A stretch of DNA of 64,000 bases from Botryococcus braunii (taxonomy: Eukaryota; Chlorophyta; Trebouxiophyceae), in the NCBI GenBank assembly GCA_002005505.1, contig MVGU01000105.1:507501-571500 (forward strand). The letters are read 5' to 3'. Position 1 is the stretch's first letter. Every line of letters begins with the position of its first letter. The notes beneath the pieces are model-generated. The model made no database searches and was not told the origin of the DNA. It worked only from the letters and a program-made list of their open reading frames with translations. The position numbers were made by a program, and so were the translations under genes. Positions 41,317-64,000 of this stretch are shown here, piece by piece.

Positions 41317-41383
41317 CTCCCAGTTCACACACCCCACAGTGTGATGAAGACCACAAAAACACACCACAGAAGGATTAGCTACC

Positions 41384-41713
41384 CTAATCTCCTTCTACCC
41401 TACCTTCCATCTTAATACGAACATGCCATTTCTCCCTTCGGAAGGAATCTATTGGGAAGGGTCCCTTGGGCTGGGTTGTTGGGTGTTTCAGAAACACTGT
41501 TTCTTCTTCGCCATAGATGGGGCCATTCTGATAATGGTACCGGCTAGACGGGCATGTACTGCCGAAATCTTTTGACGCATGCTTAGTAGCAGAGCTCTGC
41601 ATTTCCAGCCAGCCGAGAGAAATCCGACCATCAACTCCTTGTGGGGATGAGTTCAAAATGAATAGCCAGCGCTGCGTTTCGTCTGACGTGATCCGTGGTC
41701 GCGAGTGATTCAA
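41384..41713 (-). other. Open frame of 109 codons, status uncertain
   Basis: Open without an early ATG, with a donor-like GGAAG|GTAGGG near 41404. It reads NGPIYGEEETVFLKHP and PFPIDSFRREKWHVRIKM, which looks coding-like. Its phase does not connect to the V-ATPase exon downstream. It sits immediately upstream of, and antisense to, the small plus-strand gene at 41726, so it may simply be that gene's leader region. I do not recognise a family. Confidence 0.25.
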
Positions 41714-41725
41714 AGTCTCTGTACA

Positions 41726-42177
41726 ATGCCTACTCCAGCGCTTTACGGAGCGCTTTTTGGTTTTTCTGTGCAGGTTTACAGCAACGTGGTACGATCATCT
41801 CTTGTTAGATCTCGTGGTTCCCAGGATTGGGTTGGGTAGTCAAGGGTTGTGTCTGCACGGTGTTTGGGAAAGGCCCGTCACAGCAGGTTCGGCCTGTGGT
41901 GTTATAGGTGTGCTTTATTGTGCTTGATGACAACAACTACTATTGCATTAAAGATTAGTGCCAATAACGTATGGAGACGCATTTGTGAGAGATTCGGTTA
42001 CGTGGTGCTTTACTGCAGATCAGGAAGTACCCGGTCTTTTACCAGCCTTGGCAACACGTCTTCTTTGCTGGAGTTGGAGCATGGGCAGGCGAAGCACTTG
42101 TTGACTGGACCGAGAGGAGCAGCAAGGAAGTTGACGAAATTTTGAAGCAACGAGCAGAGGCCAATAAGAACTTATAG
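41726..42177 (+). CDS. Small conserved-looking protein, 73 aa, two exons
   Basis: Exon 1 is 41726-41788 and exon 2 is 42019-42177, joined by a GT-AG intron (GTG|GTACGA ... CTGCAG|ATC) at phase 0; stop TAG at 42175-42177. The protein starts MPTPALYGALFGFSVQVYSN, a short hydrophobic/amphipathic N-terminus. It continues with KYPVFYQPWQHVFFAGVGAW, a possible membrane-dipping segment with a conserved-looking PWQH motif, and ends in a charged helix (SSKEVDEILKQRAEANKN). Size, lack of a cleavable presequence and this layout resemble small accessory subunits of mitochondrial inner-membrane complexes, but I cannot name the family and this is inference. Short length makes it easy for automatic annotation to miss. 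It is unrelated in strand to the adjacent V-ATPase fragment. Confidence 0.72.
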
Positions 42178-42716
42178 AGTTGTCTGCGGTAGCACCTGCA
42201 ACACGCGGCATTGGCATTCCTTAGTTTGCAATGCTCTAAGAAGTAAGGTTTGCAGCCTGGACAGACCAAGTTTGCTATCCTATAAACTGCAGTGAAGCCA
42301 CCCCTCCTGATTTCCAGAGCTGCTAGTCAGACTGCTGTGGCTGCAAGCTGCTCGAAACACGCTCGAGTGTCCTTTTCAGGGCAGAAACATGCAAGTACTA
42401 TATCAGCAGGGAATGCCACACATTATCTGGGAAATAGCGCTCTTATAAGGTTGAGCTAGCTGAGAAACACCTGGCGTGCAAGTGCATTTGATGCAGCAGA
42501 GTCGAAGTGTGCAAGCCATGTATTCGAGCTTGATCTCTCTAGAGGCAAGTGGAGATCCGCTGGAGGTGCTGTTGACCTGGAAGGTGTTTTAAGAGGATAT
42601 AGTCCTAAAACGGGTTGATATTAAAATTTCACCGGATTAAAACCTGTGCATTTGAGCAGAAGTTCTATCCATGCAACCTTGGAGCGAATGTTTTAGAGCA
42701 TGCATCTGAGAGATAA

Positions 42717-42849
<133 letters not shown>

Positions 42850-42850
<1 letters not shown>

Positions 42851-45434
42851 GGGGGAGGGAGGGGAGGGGAGGGAGGGGGCAGAAAAGAGGGTTCGGGGGA
42901 AAAAACTTGGGGGGGGGGGGTGTTTTTAAATAATCTGCCATCTACACATAAGGTTTATTGAGGGCCCCATGAATGTGTGTGGATTTGCTACCCCCAAATT
43001 GTAACGTACAGGTCAGGTATAAATAACACACATGTGCATGCACATGTGTAAAACGGGACTGTTGTGGAAATTTTCTGTACAAATCAAGTCTTTCAGTAAA
43101 TGTCTTTCGATGTCTAAGTAGATCAGTGCCCAAACTTAGGGAAATTTGCCAGAGTCTCAATGCCTGGCTTCCTACCCGATGATAAACACGTCGAAATAAT
43201 CATGGTAAGCATCACGGTGCCGAATCACATGCTTGAGCAGGCGACAAGCTCACACAAGCACTGCTGTACAAAGTGCACCGCTTCAGAAGATCTCCTAGAA
43301 AAGATCCTTGTGGTACTCCAAAGCAACGACAGTGCAGGCTGAGTCGATGCCACAACACTCGATGTTTTTCGTGATCTCATCTTTATTAGGACGTAGCCAT
43401 TGTAGAAGTCCACCTCATAAACCAACAGCAGGAAATTTGCAGCACTTTAACCCCGAATGTTAAATGTAAAGCAACTTTGGGGTTTGGCACAGGCAGAAGG
43501 ATCATATATGCACCCGATCTCCATCTAGCTAGCTAGACTACCTCTTTCGAGCTCTATAGACTAGCCAATCAAATGCACACCCTGCAATCTTTCCCTTGAG
43601 ATATCTTCTCTCCTTACTGAAGTATTCGTCACAAGTATCTGTCGCTCTAGTAAAATATTAATATTATATTCAGGACTCCGCAAAACACCAACAGGGGCAC
43701 AGAATAAAATTAGTAGACCGACCTTTAAGAACATGCTTTCTTACTTTACCTTCTTCACCTTCTTAGCTGAAGCCCCTACGTACAACCACATTCACGATTT
43801 ATTGCTTGCTCACGGCCCTACCTTGCCCCCACGCGACATGTCCCACAGCAAACACAAGCCACGGGCTCCATTAACTTTGCACGACCCTCATTCTAAAAAA
43901 CCGAGGAAAGAATATCGGAAGGGTCCCCAGAGATCTCCAGAGACCGAAAGAATGCTTCCACAGCTCACACCCATTGTAACTCATGCCTCGAAGTCCTCAT
44001 TTCTTCCCCTCCTCCAAGAGGACGAGATGCGACTCCTGGACAACACGCACTCCCACAAGAAATCTAAGCCGGACTCTCCACCCCTATAAAATTGATGGTG
44101 GTGGTTGAGGGCAATAGAACCTACAGGGCCCCTCGGCAGCATGTTCATAATTAAAACATGATACCCGTCTGTTTCCGCTTTTCAAGAGCCCCCAAACCTT
44201 TCGGAATGTGACAGCACACGTCGCAAGCACTCGCCGCCCTCTCCGCCCCCTCGGTCATTCTCTTCTCAACTTCCTGTGCCCATAGGCCATCACATTCCTC
44301 TCATCTGGCCAGTATTCACAACTTCTCGTGCTCCTGGACCCCTTAGAGACCGCGCCTGGCCTGAAATGTGTCCGCCCCATGATCTCAACTTCTGCTGCCT
44401 CGAACCCCTTGAGACCGCTGGTCGGTGCTCACAACTTCCTGGTGCCCTCAAAACCGACGATACTGCTTCGCCGGAAATATCTCTGGCCACTGATCTCAAC
44501 TATCTGTGCCCCAAAATCCTCGAGCCTGCTTGGCTCATCATGACGTGCCGTAAAACCTGACAGCCCCCTTGGCTGGTCTCCCTCAGCTTATTAAGACCCT
44601 GCAAGAACAACGGGCTCGCCGCAGCGACACCAGGTGCTCCCTGACAGAGGCAAACAGCAGCATGAGGCAAACCCACAACACACAAACGCCCAAGGCGAGG
44701 CAGCGCCCCTCACACAGCGCAAAACATGTGATGGTGCGCTCCCGGGGTTGCAGCCTCCGGCATCCAGCCGGCAGAAGTTTGGACATCGCAGCTCCACCTG
44801 CTGCTCGAGCTTGACATTCTAGAGACCCCTCGCAGACAAAAGACCTGCAACCGGGTGCCTGCAGTGCATGCAGCTGTACTGCCTGCTCCTACCAGTCCAC
44901 CCGCAAGTCAACCTTGCAATCCATCCGAGTCGAAAGGGGTCCCCGAGATAATACCGATTAATGCGACTATCGCTTATTGGGTGTAATCCCTCCCCCCTCC
45001 CTCCCCGGAGGAAGACACCGATGAATGCAATTATCGCTTATTTAAAGAGAAAAGACGCCGATAATTCCTTTTATCGCTTATTTTAAGAAGACAGACATCG
45101 ATTAATGCAATTTCGCTTATTGGTCGTGCACCTCCTCCCCGCTTGGCCTCACGAGGCCAGCCTCACGGCCTCCCGCTCCCGGAGTCCAGCCAGAACCCAG
45201 CCGGCCTCCACATCGCAGTCAAGCCGCTGGTAAGCGGAAGGCGCTGACCAGAGGCACACAGATGGAGTATAAACGGGGAAACCTTTCCCGTAGGAGAGAG
45301 ACAGATGCAGCCTTCCTCAAACGAGAGGCAGCTTTAGCCTTTCCCAAAGCGCACAAGCAAACGTTCCCTCCTGTTTTCCTTCAGATGGCCCTCTTTCGAA
45401 ACAATCGGAGACCAAGCCATAAGAGCTGGCAAAC
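42850..45434. other. Intergenic with one ambiguous open frame (43733-44089, +)
   Basis: An ORF of 118 codons at 43733-44089 (+) has coding-like composition (SHSKHKPRAPLTLHDPHSKK, Lys/Pro/His-rich). It may be an exon starting after TTCTTAG near 43768, ending at TAA 44087-44089. A possible first exon, 43160-43204, starts MPGFLPDDKHVEIIM and ends at GTAAGC. Their phases do not join cleanly and I recognise no family. Around 44276-44560 the frame is open but contains diverged internal repeats (CTCAACTTCTG, CACAACTTCC), suggesting repetitive non-coding DNA. Confidence 0.35.
44953..45122. repeat. Four copies of a 26-bp motif ACCGATTAATGCAATTATCG + CTTATT
   Basis: Copies lie at about 44953-44978, 45017-45042, 45057-45082 and 45096-45122. 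The shared core is CCGATNAATGC..TATCGCTTATT, with 1-6 differences among copies and spacing of 64, 40 and 39 bp. Spacers 2 and 3 are A/G-rich (AAAGAGAAAAGA, TTAAGAAGACA). They lie 0.3-0.5 kb beyond the 3' end of the lipase gene. Confidence 0.85.
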
Positions 45435-54430
<8,996 letters not shown>

Positions 54431-54612
54431 GTTGTCATTATCGTTTCCTGGAAAACCTTAGGAGGCTGCTCTTTGTGCAGAGTCAAGCAGATCGTCCAGG
54501 GGCGTCTTGGGCTAAAAGCAAGCTGCCAAATCAGGAACTTTTTTCTTTACTTGTATATCCGTCATTTATATTTGGCCGTCCTTGTGTCAGGTTACCTGTG
54601 TTGGGGGAACCA
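54431..54612. promoter_or_regulatory. Short divergent intergenic region between the lipase and SDF2-like genes
   Basis: If the putative first lipase exon is right, only 182 bp separate the two start codons, so a shared bidirectional promoter is inferred. No TATA box is obvious. The sequence stays open in the SDF2 frame upstream of its ATG (54613), but a signal peptide begins exactly at that ATG, which decides the start. Confidence 0.4.
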
Positions 54613-56626
54613 ATGGTTCGAACGGCGGTATTATTACTCACGTTCGCATCTGCGACGTGGGCGTCCGCTGTCCAATCTACAAAAGATAACCCAGCGCAGG
54701 TGTGCTGCAGGTCTCATGATATTATGTGTTGTTTGCTTTCGTTCTTTCAAAAGGTGTGCGCAATCCATGGACCCCGCGTTTCAGCGCGAAGCCAGTCTTC
54801 TACCCTTCTGGTTGGAGTAAATTGCGTCGTGCTTGCATGGCCAGGAACCAACTCAGGCGTTCAAACTGTAACTTCGCAATTCATGAGAATAGATTTCACC
54901 GACAGTATCAACACCTGCAGAGGAACTAAAGGTCATGACTGAAACATGTCGCTTGGCCCTGTTTATCTGTCACCAATTATTGGGTTGGCTCTTATGACAG
55001 GTTACGTGTGGGAGCACAATCAAGCTGCAACATTCTGCAACAAATAGATTGCTTCACTCGCACGAGGTTTCCTATGGAACAGGCAGTGGCCAGCAGTCAG
55101 TGACAGGCTTTGAGTCAGGCAACGATGCAAATAGCTACTGGGTAGTAAAAGGTCCAAAGGTGAGAACCACACCTTGCCTAGGTCTGGTTCGATTCACCAG
55201 CCAGCCAAATGGTTCTCCATTCTGTCCTCTCTTTGACACTGCCATTTTCTGCAAATATCTGCTTGGTATCCTCAGTCACCAGGTCATGCACTCACAGAGT
55301 GCTTTGTAGGTATCGAGCCATACCACACATTTTTCCCAACTCAGGGCACCACCAGTACATGTCTGGTCTCTGATGGACATCTCGCAGACCTCGTTATCCT
55401 AGTGCCACTTGGACTAGTCTTCGTCTGCTTGCTTAAACACCATTTTGCACCACCAAGATGCCTGAGCTTGGAAGTGAGTGGGAATTGTTTATCGCAGTGT
55501 ACTTTTGCTGTGCGTAATGCTTGGGATGGGTGGGTGCAGAGCGTTCCCTGCCTACAGGGAACCCCCCTCAAAACAGGTTCCACAATACGCTTCCAGCATG
55601 TCAATACCCGACGATGGCTTCACAGCCACCACTTCCCCTCGCCGCTTTCTAACCAACAAGAGGTACTGGCACATGTGCAGTTTGATGTAGAGGGAGTGGC
55701 GTGGGGAGCAGAAAGGGAGAGGGAGGGTGAGGCGGAGTCGGCGGATCTGATCATGGAGGGGAAGAAAAACACACTGAGAATAATAGGATGAAAGGGTGGA
55801 CATCCAGGTTCCCCTCCCGGAGGTGGAGGCCGGAGAGACGGGGATGGAGAAGGGGGGAAGGGAGGGGGAGCGCGCGAGTGAGCGCACGAACTCTTTACAA
55901 GTCACAAGAGCGGCTCAAAGCTTGACCCAATATGTGTAAGGCTGAAGTTGGAGGACTTGCTCAGGTAGCAGTGGTGGGTGAAAGCAGGTGAGCTGCTTTG
56001 GCAACGATAACGAGAGCGACCACCTGGATGAGTGGCTGGTGGAGACAGAAAAAGGGGCCACATTGTGGTTCAGAGATGCCTGGGTGCGCCCTTTGATCCC
56101 ACCTGTGACCCTTGTCCTGGCTCAGTACGGGTGCCAGATGAAATACGATGGGCTCGACTGTTGTGGGGGTGGCTCGACTGACCTCGCAAATCGCTCTGTG
56201 ATTGATTAGGTTCTGTGCGACCGGGTAGGGTCTGCGATGGATTACGGTCTGAGGCTGGTTAGGTTCTGTGACCGATTTGCGAAGTAGTTTCTGCAGCCGG
56301 AAAACCACTGTTGTCTCAATGGGACTCACTTTGGCATCCTTCTCATAGCAAGAGTCGCTTTTGCTTTAGGAGAGCACATGTATTCTGCGGACTTTACTAT
56401 TGTTGAAGTGCATCATGGGTATGTACTTGAAAGACGACTGCCAGTACCGGCTGTGCGTCACAGGCTCTCGCCATACCGCGCGAAGTCTCTGTCCCACAGC
56501 GCTGGTGTTGATGAATTGACATGTCCCTGAAAGCCAAAACATGCGTTCTGACACAGCAAGGAGAGCAGCCAGAGCTTCAGAGGCCTCCTCCTACTGATCC
56601 TGTGACCTCGGAGGGGGGGGGGGGGG

Positions 56627-56677
<51 letters not shown>

Positions 56678-57450
56678 GCGCGCGCGCACGCACGCACACA
56701 CCCACACCCAACCCCAACCCCCAACTCCCCCACACACACACCCCCCACCCACCTACCCCCCGCCCCCAGGGGGGTATTGAACCGCAGGCGAGTCGGAGAT
56801 GAGAAATATGGGGATCATCAGCATTGGCTGGCTTGCAGAAATTGGAAGTTGCTACAAGAGGTTTGGCATGTAGGAAGATGCCCTGCAGGGTAAGATATGC
56901 AAACAGGTCTGGCCAGTCAAGGGAGAAGGGGGGGGGGCGGGAATTGCGAGACAATGGCACGCTAGAAAAGCAAGCAAGAAATGGCAGAGTTTTGAACCCG
57001 GATGATGGAACATCAAGCGTCAGGTGTGTGGTGGACAGTGAGGCGATTAATGGTTCGAATGTAGAACACCTGGGAATAGTGATGGGGGGAGTGTGGCAAG
57101 GCGGGGTAAAAAGGGGGGGGGTGGGTGCTCATCTACAGGGGCTTCTTTGCAACAGTTTGAGGTTGCTGCAGCGGGATCGGCAGGGATGTAAGAAGCAGAG
57201 CGGGCCTGGGTCTTTTACACCATGTTATTCATTCTGCCAGCACAGCACAGACCTTTAGACAAGTTTTGAACCCCGCTTGCCGGTTCAGGTAAAGCTGAGG
57301 CACAAGGAGACTGGAGTGTACCTGGCAACCCACAACAAGGTCTACCAGCGGCCTATCGCCGGGCAGACAGAAATCTGCGGCAAGAAGACCTCCGCGGATC
57401 TGTGGGCAGCAACAGAAGGAGTGTATTTTCCGCCCCGCACCGACCTTTGA
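54613..57450 (+). CDS. SDF2: SDF2-like MIR-domain protein of the ER, 208 aa, five exons
   Basis: Exons 54613-54699, 55001-55159, 55540-55662, 55988-56083 and 57289-57450 are all GT-AG, phase 0, total 209 codons. The signal peptide is MVRTAVLLLTFASATWASAV. Three MIR repeats follow: GSTIKLQHSATNRLLHSHEV with YGTGSGQQSVTGF (exon 2), GSTIRFQHVNTRRWLHSHHF (exon 3), and VKLRHKETGVYLATHNKVYQ with AGQTEICG (exon 5). Length and order match SDF2/SDF2L1 of animals and Arabidopsis SDF2 (about 210-220 aa). Known family members act in the ER lumen in protein quality control with Hsp40/BiP partners, and the MIR fold is related to that of protein O-mannosyltransferases. The C-terminus (PRTDL) has no HDEL/KDEL signal, as in the plant protein. 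Intron 4 is the longest (1.2 kb) and holds a (CA)n/(CG)n tract. It is transcribed divergently from the lipase gene. Confidence 0.95.
56631..56705. repeat. (CA)n-(CG)n-(CA)n tract in SDF2 intron 4
   Basis: About 16 CA units pass into about 12 CG/GC units and back to GCACGCACACAC, preceded by a G-run. Alternating purine-pyrimidine sequence of this kind can adopt Z-DNA. Confidence 0.95.
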
Positions 57451-57713
57451 GGTAGCTGGTATCCTGTTTAGAATAAGCTGTAAGCTGGATAAACTGTGAG
57501 CAAAGTGGGGCAACATAACTTTGGGCAACAGAAATTTGCCCCCATTTGCAGTTGTCACGGTGCAGACACTGTCCCTTCAGCATGAAGCCACACGGTGCCT
57601 TGCGACTCATCATGTTCGGTCTTTGATGGTGCACTAGAGAATGTTTCCACACTCGCAGTGCCAAGGTGCTTGGTAGTCATCCAGCGCAAGATGAACTTGG
57701 ATTTCTGTGGCAT

Positions 57714-57797
57714 GTGGTGGCTTGCATGGATTGCCAGAGGATAGACCGCACGGCAGTGGTTGCTTGCATGGATTGCCAGGGGGTCCACTGCACTGCA
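57714..57797. repeat. Tandem duplication, about 42 bp unit
   Basis: GCTTGCATGGATTGCCAG occurs at 57720-57737 and 57762-57779, with diverged flanks, indicating a two-copy tandem repeat. Confidence 0.9.
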
Positions 57798-58016
57798 GTG
57801 TACTGCCTATACGTGCACGCGTCGAAATTCTGGCCAACTTCGTGGGAAGTCCCTGACTTCTTCAAGCTGAGAATTGCAAACGACTCGGGCCTGAGGCCTG
57901 GGTGTGGAACTATGGAAATGAGCCGACGGATATTGCTCAAACAAATGTTAAGGAGATATTGCTGGCCCCATTGCGGACAGTACTTACGCCTGGGCGTAGC
58001 TGTAATGACAAGTGCC

Positions 58017-58076
58017 TTTGCCAAGTCCTTCAGGCGCAATGATGCATTTGCCAGGTCCTTCAGGCGCAATGATGCA
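58017..58076. repeat. Tandem duplication, 30-bp unit
   Basis: Two adjacent 30-bp copies (58017-58046 and 58047-58076), sharing CCTTCAGGCGCAATGATGCA, differ at one position. The unit is a multiple of three. Confidence 0.95.
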
Positions 58077-59909
58077 TGAGGGACCAGAGGTTCGCATTGG
58101 CAATTCTTTGAAGATGTCCTTTCGTCCGGCTGAATCAATCAGAATGCAAGTTCAATCACTACAGTCTCGGATGCTGGTAGTGGTGTGTACCTATCCGGAT
58201 AGGATCCTGGCCATGAGGGCCATTTAGACGATCTGCTAGACGTCTAGACGTCCTACGTCCGAGGTAGAGGGGCACAAACACACGTCTAGACCTCGGTTCT
58301 CAGCCCCTCCAGCTCTGTTTCTAGTAGAGATTGAAAGTCTGCTCAGTGAGATACAAGACAGCAGCGCTGCTGCTTCTAGAATTATTATTACTGCAAAGCA
58401 TAACCTATATCTGTTATTGTTGTGAGTGGTCCCTAGGGGTTGAGCAGACGTGCAGGACATTTGAATGTGCTGGTTTGAGCTGCCCCTACCGTTCAGGTGG
58501 CATCCCAGTTATCAGTAGTCACGAATCAGATCAGATCTATCATTGTGATTGGCATTTGAAGGGGTTCTGATCTAATCGTCAAACATCAAAGATTGGAAGC
58601 GGCGCGACCTCTCTAGCGATCACCTCAAGAGGATCTATTACGATTTGGGCATTGCGGCGTGCGCAGTGACAAGGTCGCATGAGCAGGTAGATGATCAGAA
58701 CATTAACGGGCAAGTTGACCTCAAGCTTGCAAGGTGACGATGTTCGTGAGATGGGAATTTCAAACAGTAGTAAGGTTAAGGAGCTTTAAGGAGCTGGTTG
58801 TTTCGTCTAGGAGAGAGTCTAACGGTTATTTCCAACAGAGGCTGTGAAGCCTGCCTTTGCTTTCAAGTATACTACGTAGCTCGAAACAGCACAAAGGTAG
58901 ACAGAACCAAAGCTTAAGCATACCCGTAGATCAATCCCCCCCCCCCCGCCCCCCCCTACTCTTACATCAAGGTTTTTAACTATGAGTACTCAGCATTCTC
59001 ATGCATGGCCATGCAGGGGGACCGGTCTCATTTAAGTGCGGTATTAATATACTGGAATCGTATCGTAAGTGGCAAGCAGTATATTGTACCTATCAATGAA
59101 ACTCGTTGTGTATCCAACTGCTTACAGCTTTTCCATAACTATAAGCGGCTGCCAGCCGTACTTGCAGAACCGATGTGCATTCCACTCGTCCCGTCTTACC
59201 AGTTTTGAACCAAGCCATCATTGTTCAAGAAAATGTGGAGGGATACTTTGTCAGGCGTCGGGTCAGAAAGAGCATTGCAGCGGCGTTCATAGTGGGTATA
59301 TGTACACATGCCCACTACCGGCAGTAGAGGTACTGCCAAGTCGGCTACACATAGCACGAGCATATATCATCAGATTACACGAACCCATGCATCGAGTCAG
59401 TGCATGCATCAAATGTGCACATGATGTCTCTTCTACTGGATATGCGTATTCTGTCCTTGAGGTACTTAAGCTTGTCATGAATTCGAGTTCAAATGAAAAT
59501 AAACTATTGCGCGCAACTAGACACAATCGCCAGCAAATGCAGGTTGTGATTCCTTCATCACGCATCATCTGTACATCTCCTGCTTCGGTGTGAATGCTGC
59601 AATCCATCTCACTTCTCGTCTTCAACGCTACTTAAGTCTGACTTGACAAACTCCTAGTTAGCACAGTGCGTTCACGGTGAGTTTCAGAGTCCTTAACTCA
59701 AATCAAAAACAAGAACAAATGGGGGGAAACCTAAAGCAAGAACAAAACTAACAATAAAACCAGCTCACCAGCTCCTGGTCCCTACTGCCGTGCCAACCTC
59801 ACCCCCACGCCCACGCAATGGATGATGTGGGGGACAGCCCCCCCCCCCCCCCCCCCCCCAGACATGCCCTCAATTCGGGCACGCTTAGATATTTTTGGCT
59901 GGTATCGAT

Positions 59910-59941
59910 AGGAAAGTAGAGCGATATCGCTCTACTTTCCT
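59910..59941. other. Perfect 32-bp palindrome
   Basis: The arm AGGAAAGTAGAGCGAT is followed directly by its exact reverse complement, centred on GAT|ATC at 59925/59926. It has no spacer. A second short palindrome, TATCGATA, abuts it on the left. Confidence 0.97.
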
Positions 59942-60650
59942 CGAGCCTACTGAGGCAGCCTTCAGAGCACGCGAGGCAGGCCAAAAGGAGATGGCTCAAT
60001 AGAAAGCGGTGCTGCCTCATTCCAGATGCAACTGCATGCTGGCTCAAGGGTTGGTTAGTCATGTTTCAAGGTCAAGAGGGCCTGGCCATCGGCAGTGAGG
60101 CAGCCCCGCTCTCTGGGATGCAGATCCATCCTGCCTGAGGGCCAATTTTTGGTCCTTCAGGTTCGAGAGCCATTAGTCATGCAGCCATAGGGGTATTTTA
60201 CTGCCAACCTGCCAGCCAGCCTGGTCATTTAGCCTTAAGGGACATTCACTGATCCAGCCTCGAGGGCCATTAGTCATGTAGCCTGAGGGGCTACTCATCT
60301 GCAGCCTGAGGGGCTATGAGTCACGCAGTATGAGAGGATATTCGTCTGCAGCCAGAGGAGCTTGCAGTCATGTAGGTGCAGCATGATGGACTTTTGGTCG
60401 TGCCGCCTACGAAGCGTTAGTCATGCGGCCTGAGGGGGCCGCATTGTCATCCAGCAAGGAGGCTGGTTTGTTATCCTCCAGGGCCTGGGTAGTCAACCCC
60501 CTTCAGCCATCGTCGCTTGGCCCAGTCATCCCTTTAGAGTTGCCCCTGGTGAAGCTCGGATCGGGGCCTCCTCTGTCTTCCCCATTGCCTGCTCCCAGAC
60601 TCAAAGTTGTCTGTCTGTCCCTTCTTCCCAGCTCCTTTCCTCCTCCCGAG

Positions 60651-63854
<3,204 letters not shown>

Positions 63855-64000
63855 CTGCACACCCGCCGCGCCAACTTTCCACGAATGCCCCATGTCCCTC
63901 GCAGCTCTGCAGGCGTGGCTCCCGCAAGACTGAGCCGGTCTCTAGGGGCTCCCGCAAGACTGACCCATCGGTAGGGGAGGCGTGGGCTAGACATTTCTAG
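63855..64000 (-). other. Probably intron of the exchanger gene; short direct repeat
   Basis: GGCTCCCGCAAGACTGA occurs at about 63917 and 63947 as an imperfect tandem pair. The upstream exons of the exchanger lie beyond the window edge. Confidence 0.5.

Larger units (their letters stand above)
57451..60650. other. Intergenic; no confident gene
   Basis: TGTAA-type and AT-rich sequence follows the SDF2 stop (TGTAA at about 57479). An intronless ORF of 174 codons at 59069-59593 (+) has no family signature. Between 60.07 and 60.43 kb, short GCAGCCTGAGGG-like phrases recur irregularly (GCCTGAGGGC, CAGCCTGAGGGGCTA, GCGGCCTGAGGGGGC), a degenerate interspersed repeat. Poly-C runs lie at 58938 and 59840. 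Confidence 0.5.

Noticed and set aside
59069..59593. 174-codon intronless ORF (+)
   Set aside because: No family signature, no coding-like motif, overlapping minus-strand frame equally open; considered chance.

Overview
The window is nuclear DNA of a eukaryote with spliced genes, most likely a green-lineage (Viridiplantae) organism and probably a unicellular alga. The evidence is the gene set, which I rebuilt by hand from GT-AG (and a few GC-AG) splice sites and reading-frame phase. It includes a membrane-anchored plant-type A1 aspartyl protease, a rhomboid resembling Arabidopsis RBL15, an SDF2-like MIR protein and an endosomal (NHX5/6-type) Na+/H+ exchanger. No bacterial operons, CRISPR arrays, rRNA genes or recognisable transposase, reverse transcriptase or integrase genes are visible. 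The species cannot be named from the sequence.

Layout. 1-6.3 kb: little, apart from a possible 3' gene end with a C-terminal membrane helix (3.3-3.6 kb, +). 6.3-9.0 kb: five-exon gene for an unrecognised secretory/membrane protein of 415 aa (-). 9-13.3 kb: no gene seen. 13.3-21.4 kb: ten-exon aspartyl protease gene, 644 aa (-). 22.1-23.6 kb: four-exon gene for an unrecognised coiled-coil protein of 248 aa (+), divergent from the protease. 24.2 kb: isolated candidate exon (-). 26.3-31.7 kb: rhomboid gene (+), with further candidate exons to 32.9 kb. 36.0-38.1 kb: two-exon GH25 muramidase (+). 41.0-41.3 kb: frameshifted, isolated V-ATPase subunit a exon (-). 41.7-42.2 kb: two-exon 73 aa gene (+). 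45.4-54.4 kb: lipase class 3-like gene of at least 11 exons (-). 54.6-57.5 kb: five-exon SDF2-like gene (+), divergent from the lipase gene. 60.7-63.9 kb: last three visible exons of the Na+/H+ exchanger (-), whose 5' part lies beyond the window.

The most striking genome-level feature is simple-sequence DNA. Long (CA)n/(TG)n, (GA)n/(CT)n, poly-purine and minisatellite tracts occupy introns and intergenic DNA and avoid exons; in the protease and lipase genes most introns carry their own tract. Many long open frames here are translations of these repeats and were discarded.

Several products belong to the secretory and endomembrane system: the protease, SDF2, the exchanger, the rhomboid, the V-ATPase fragment and the secreted muramidase. 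There is no sign that they form one pathway. The muramidase is the best candidate for horizontally acquired, bacteria-directed biology.
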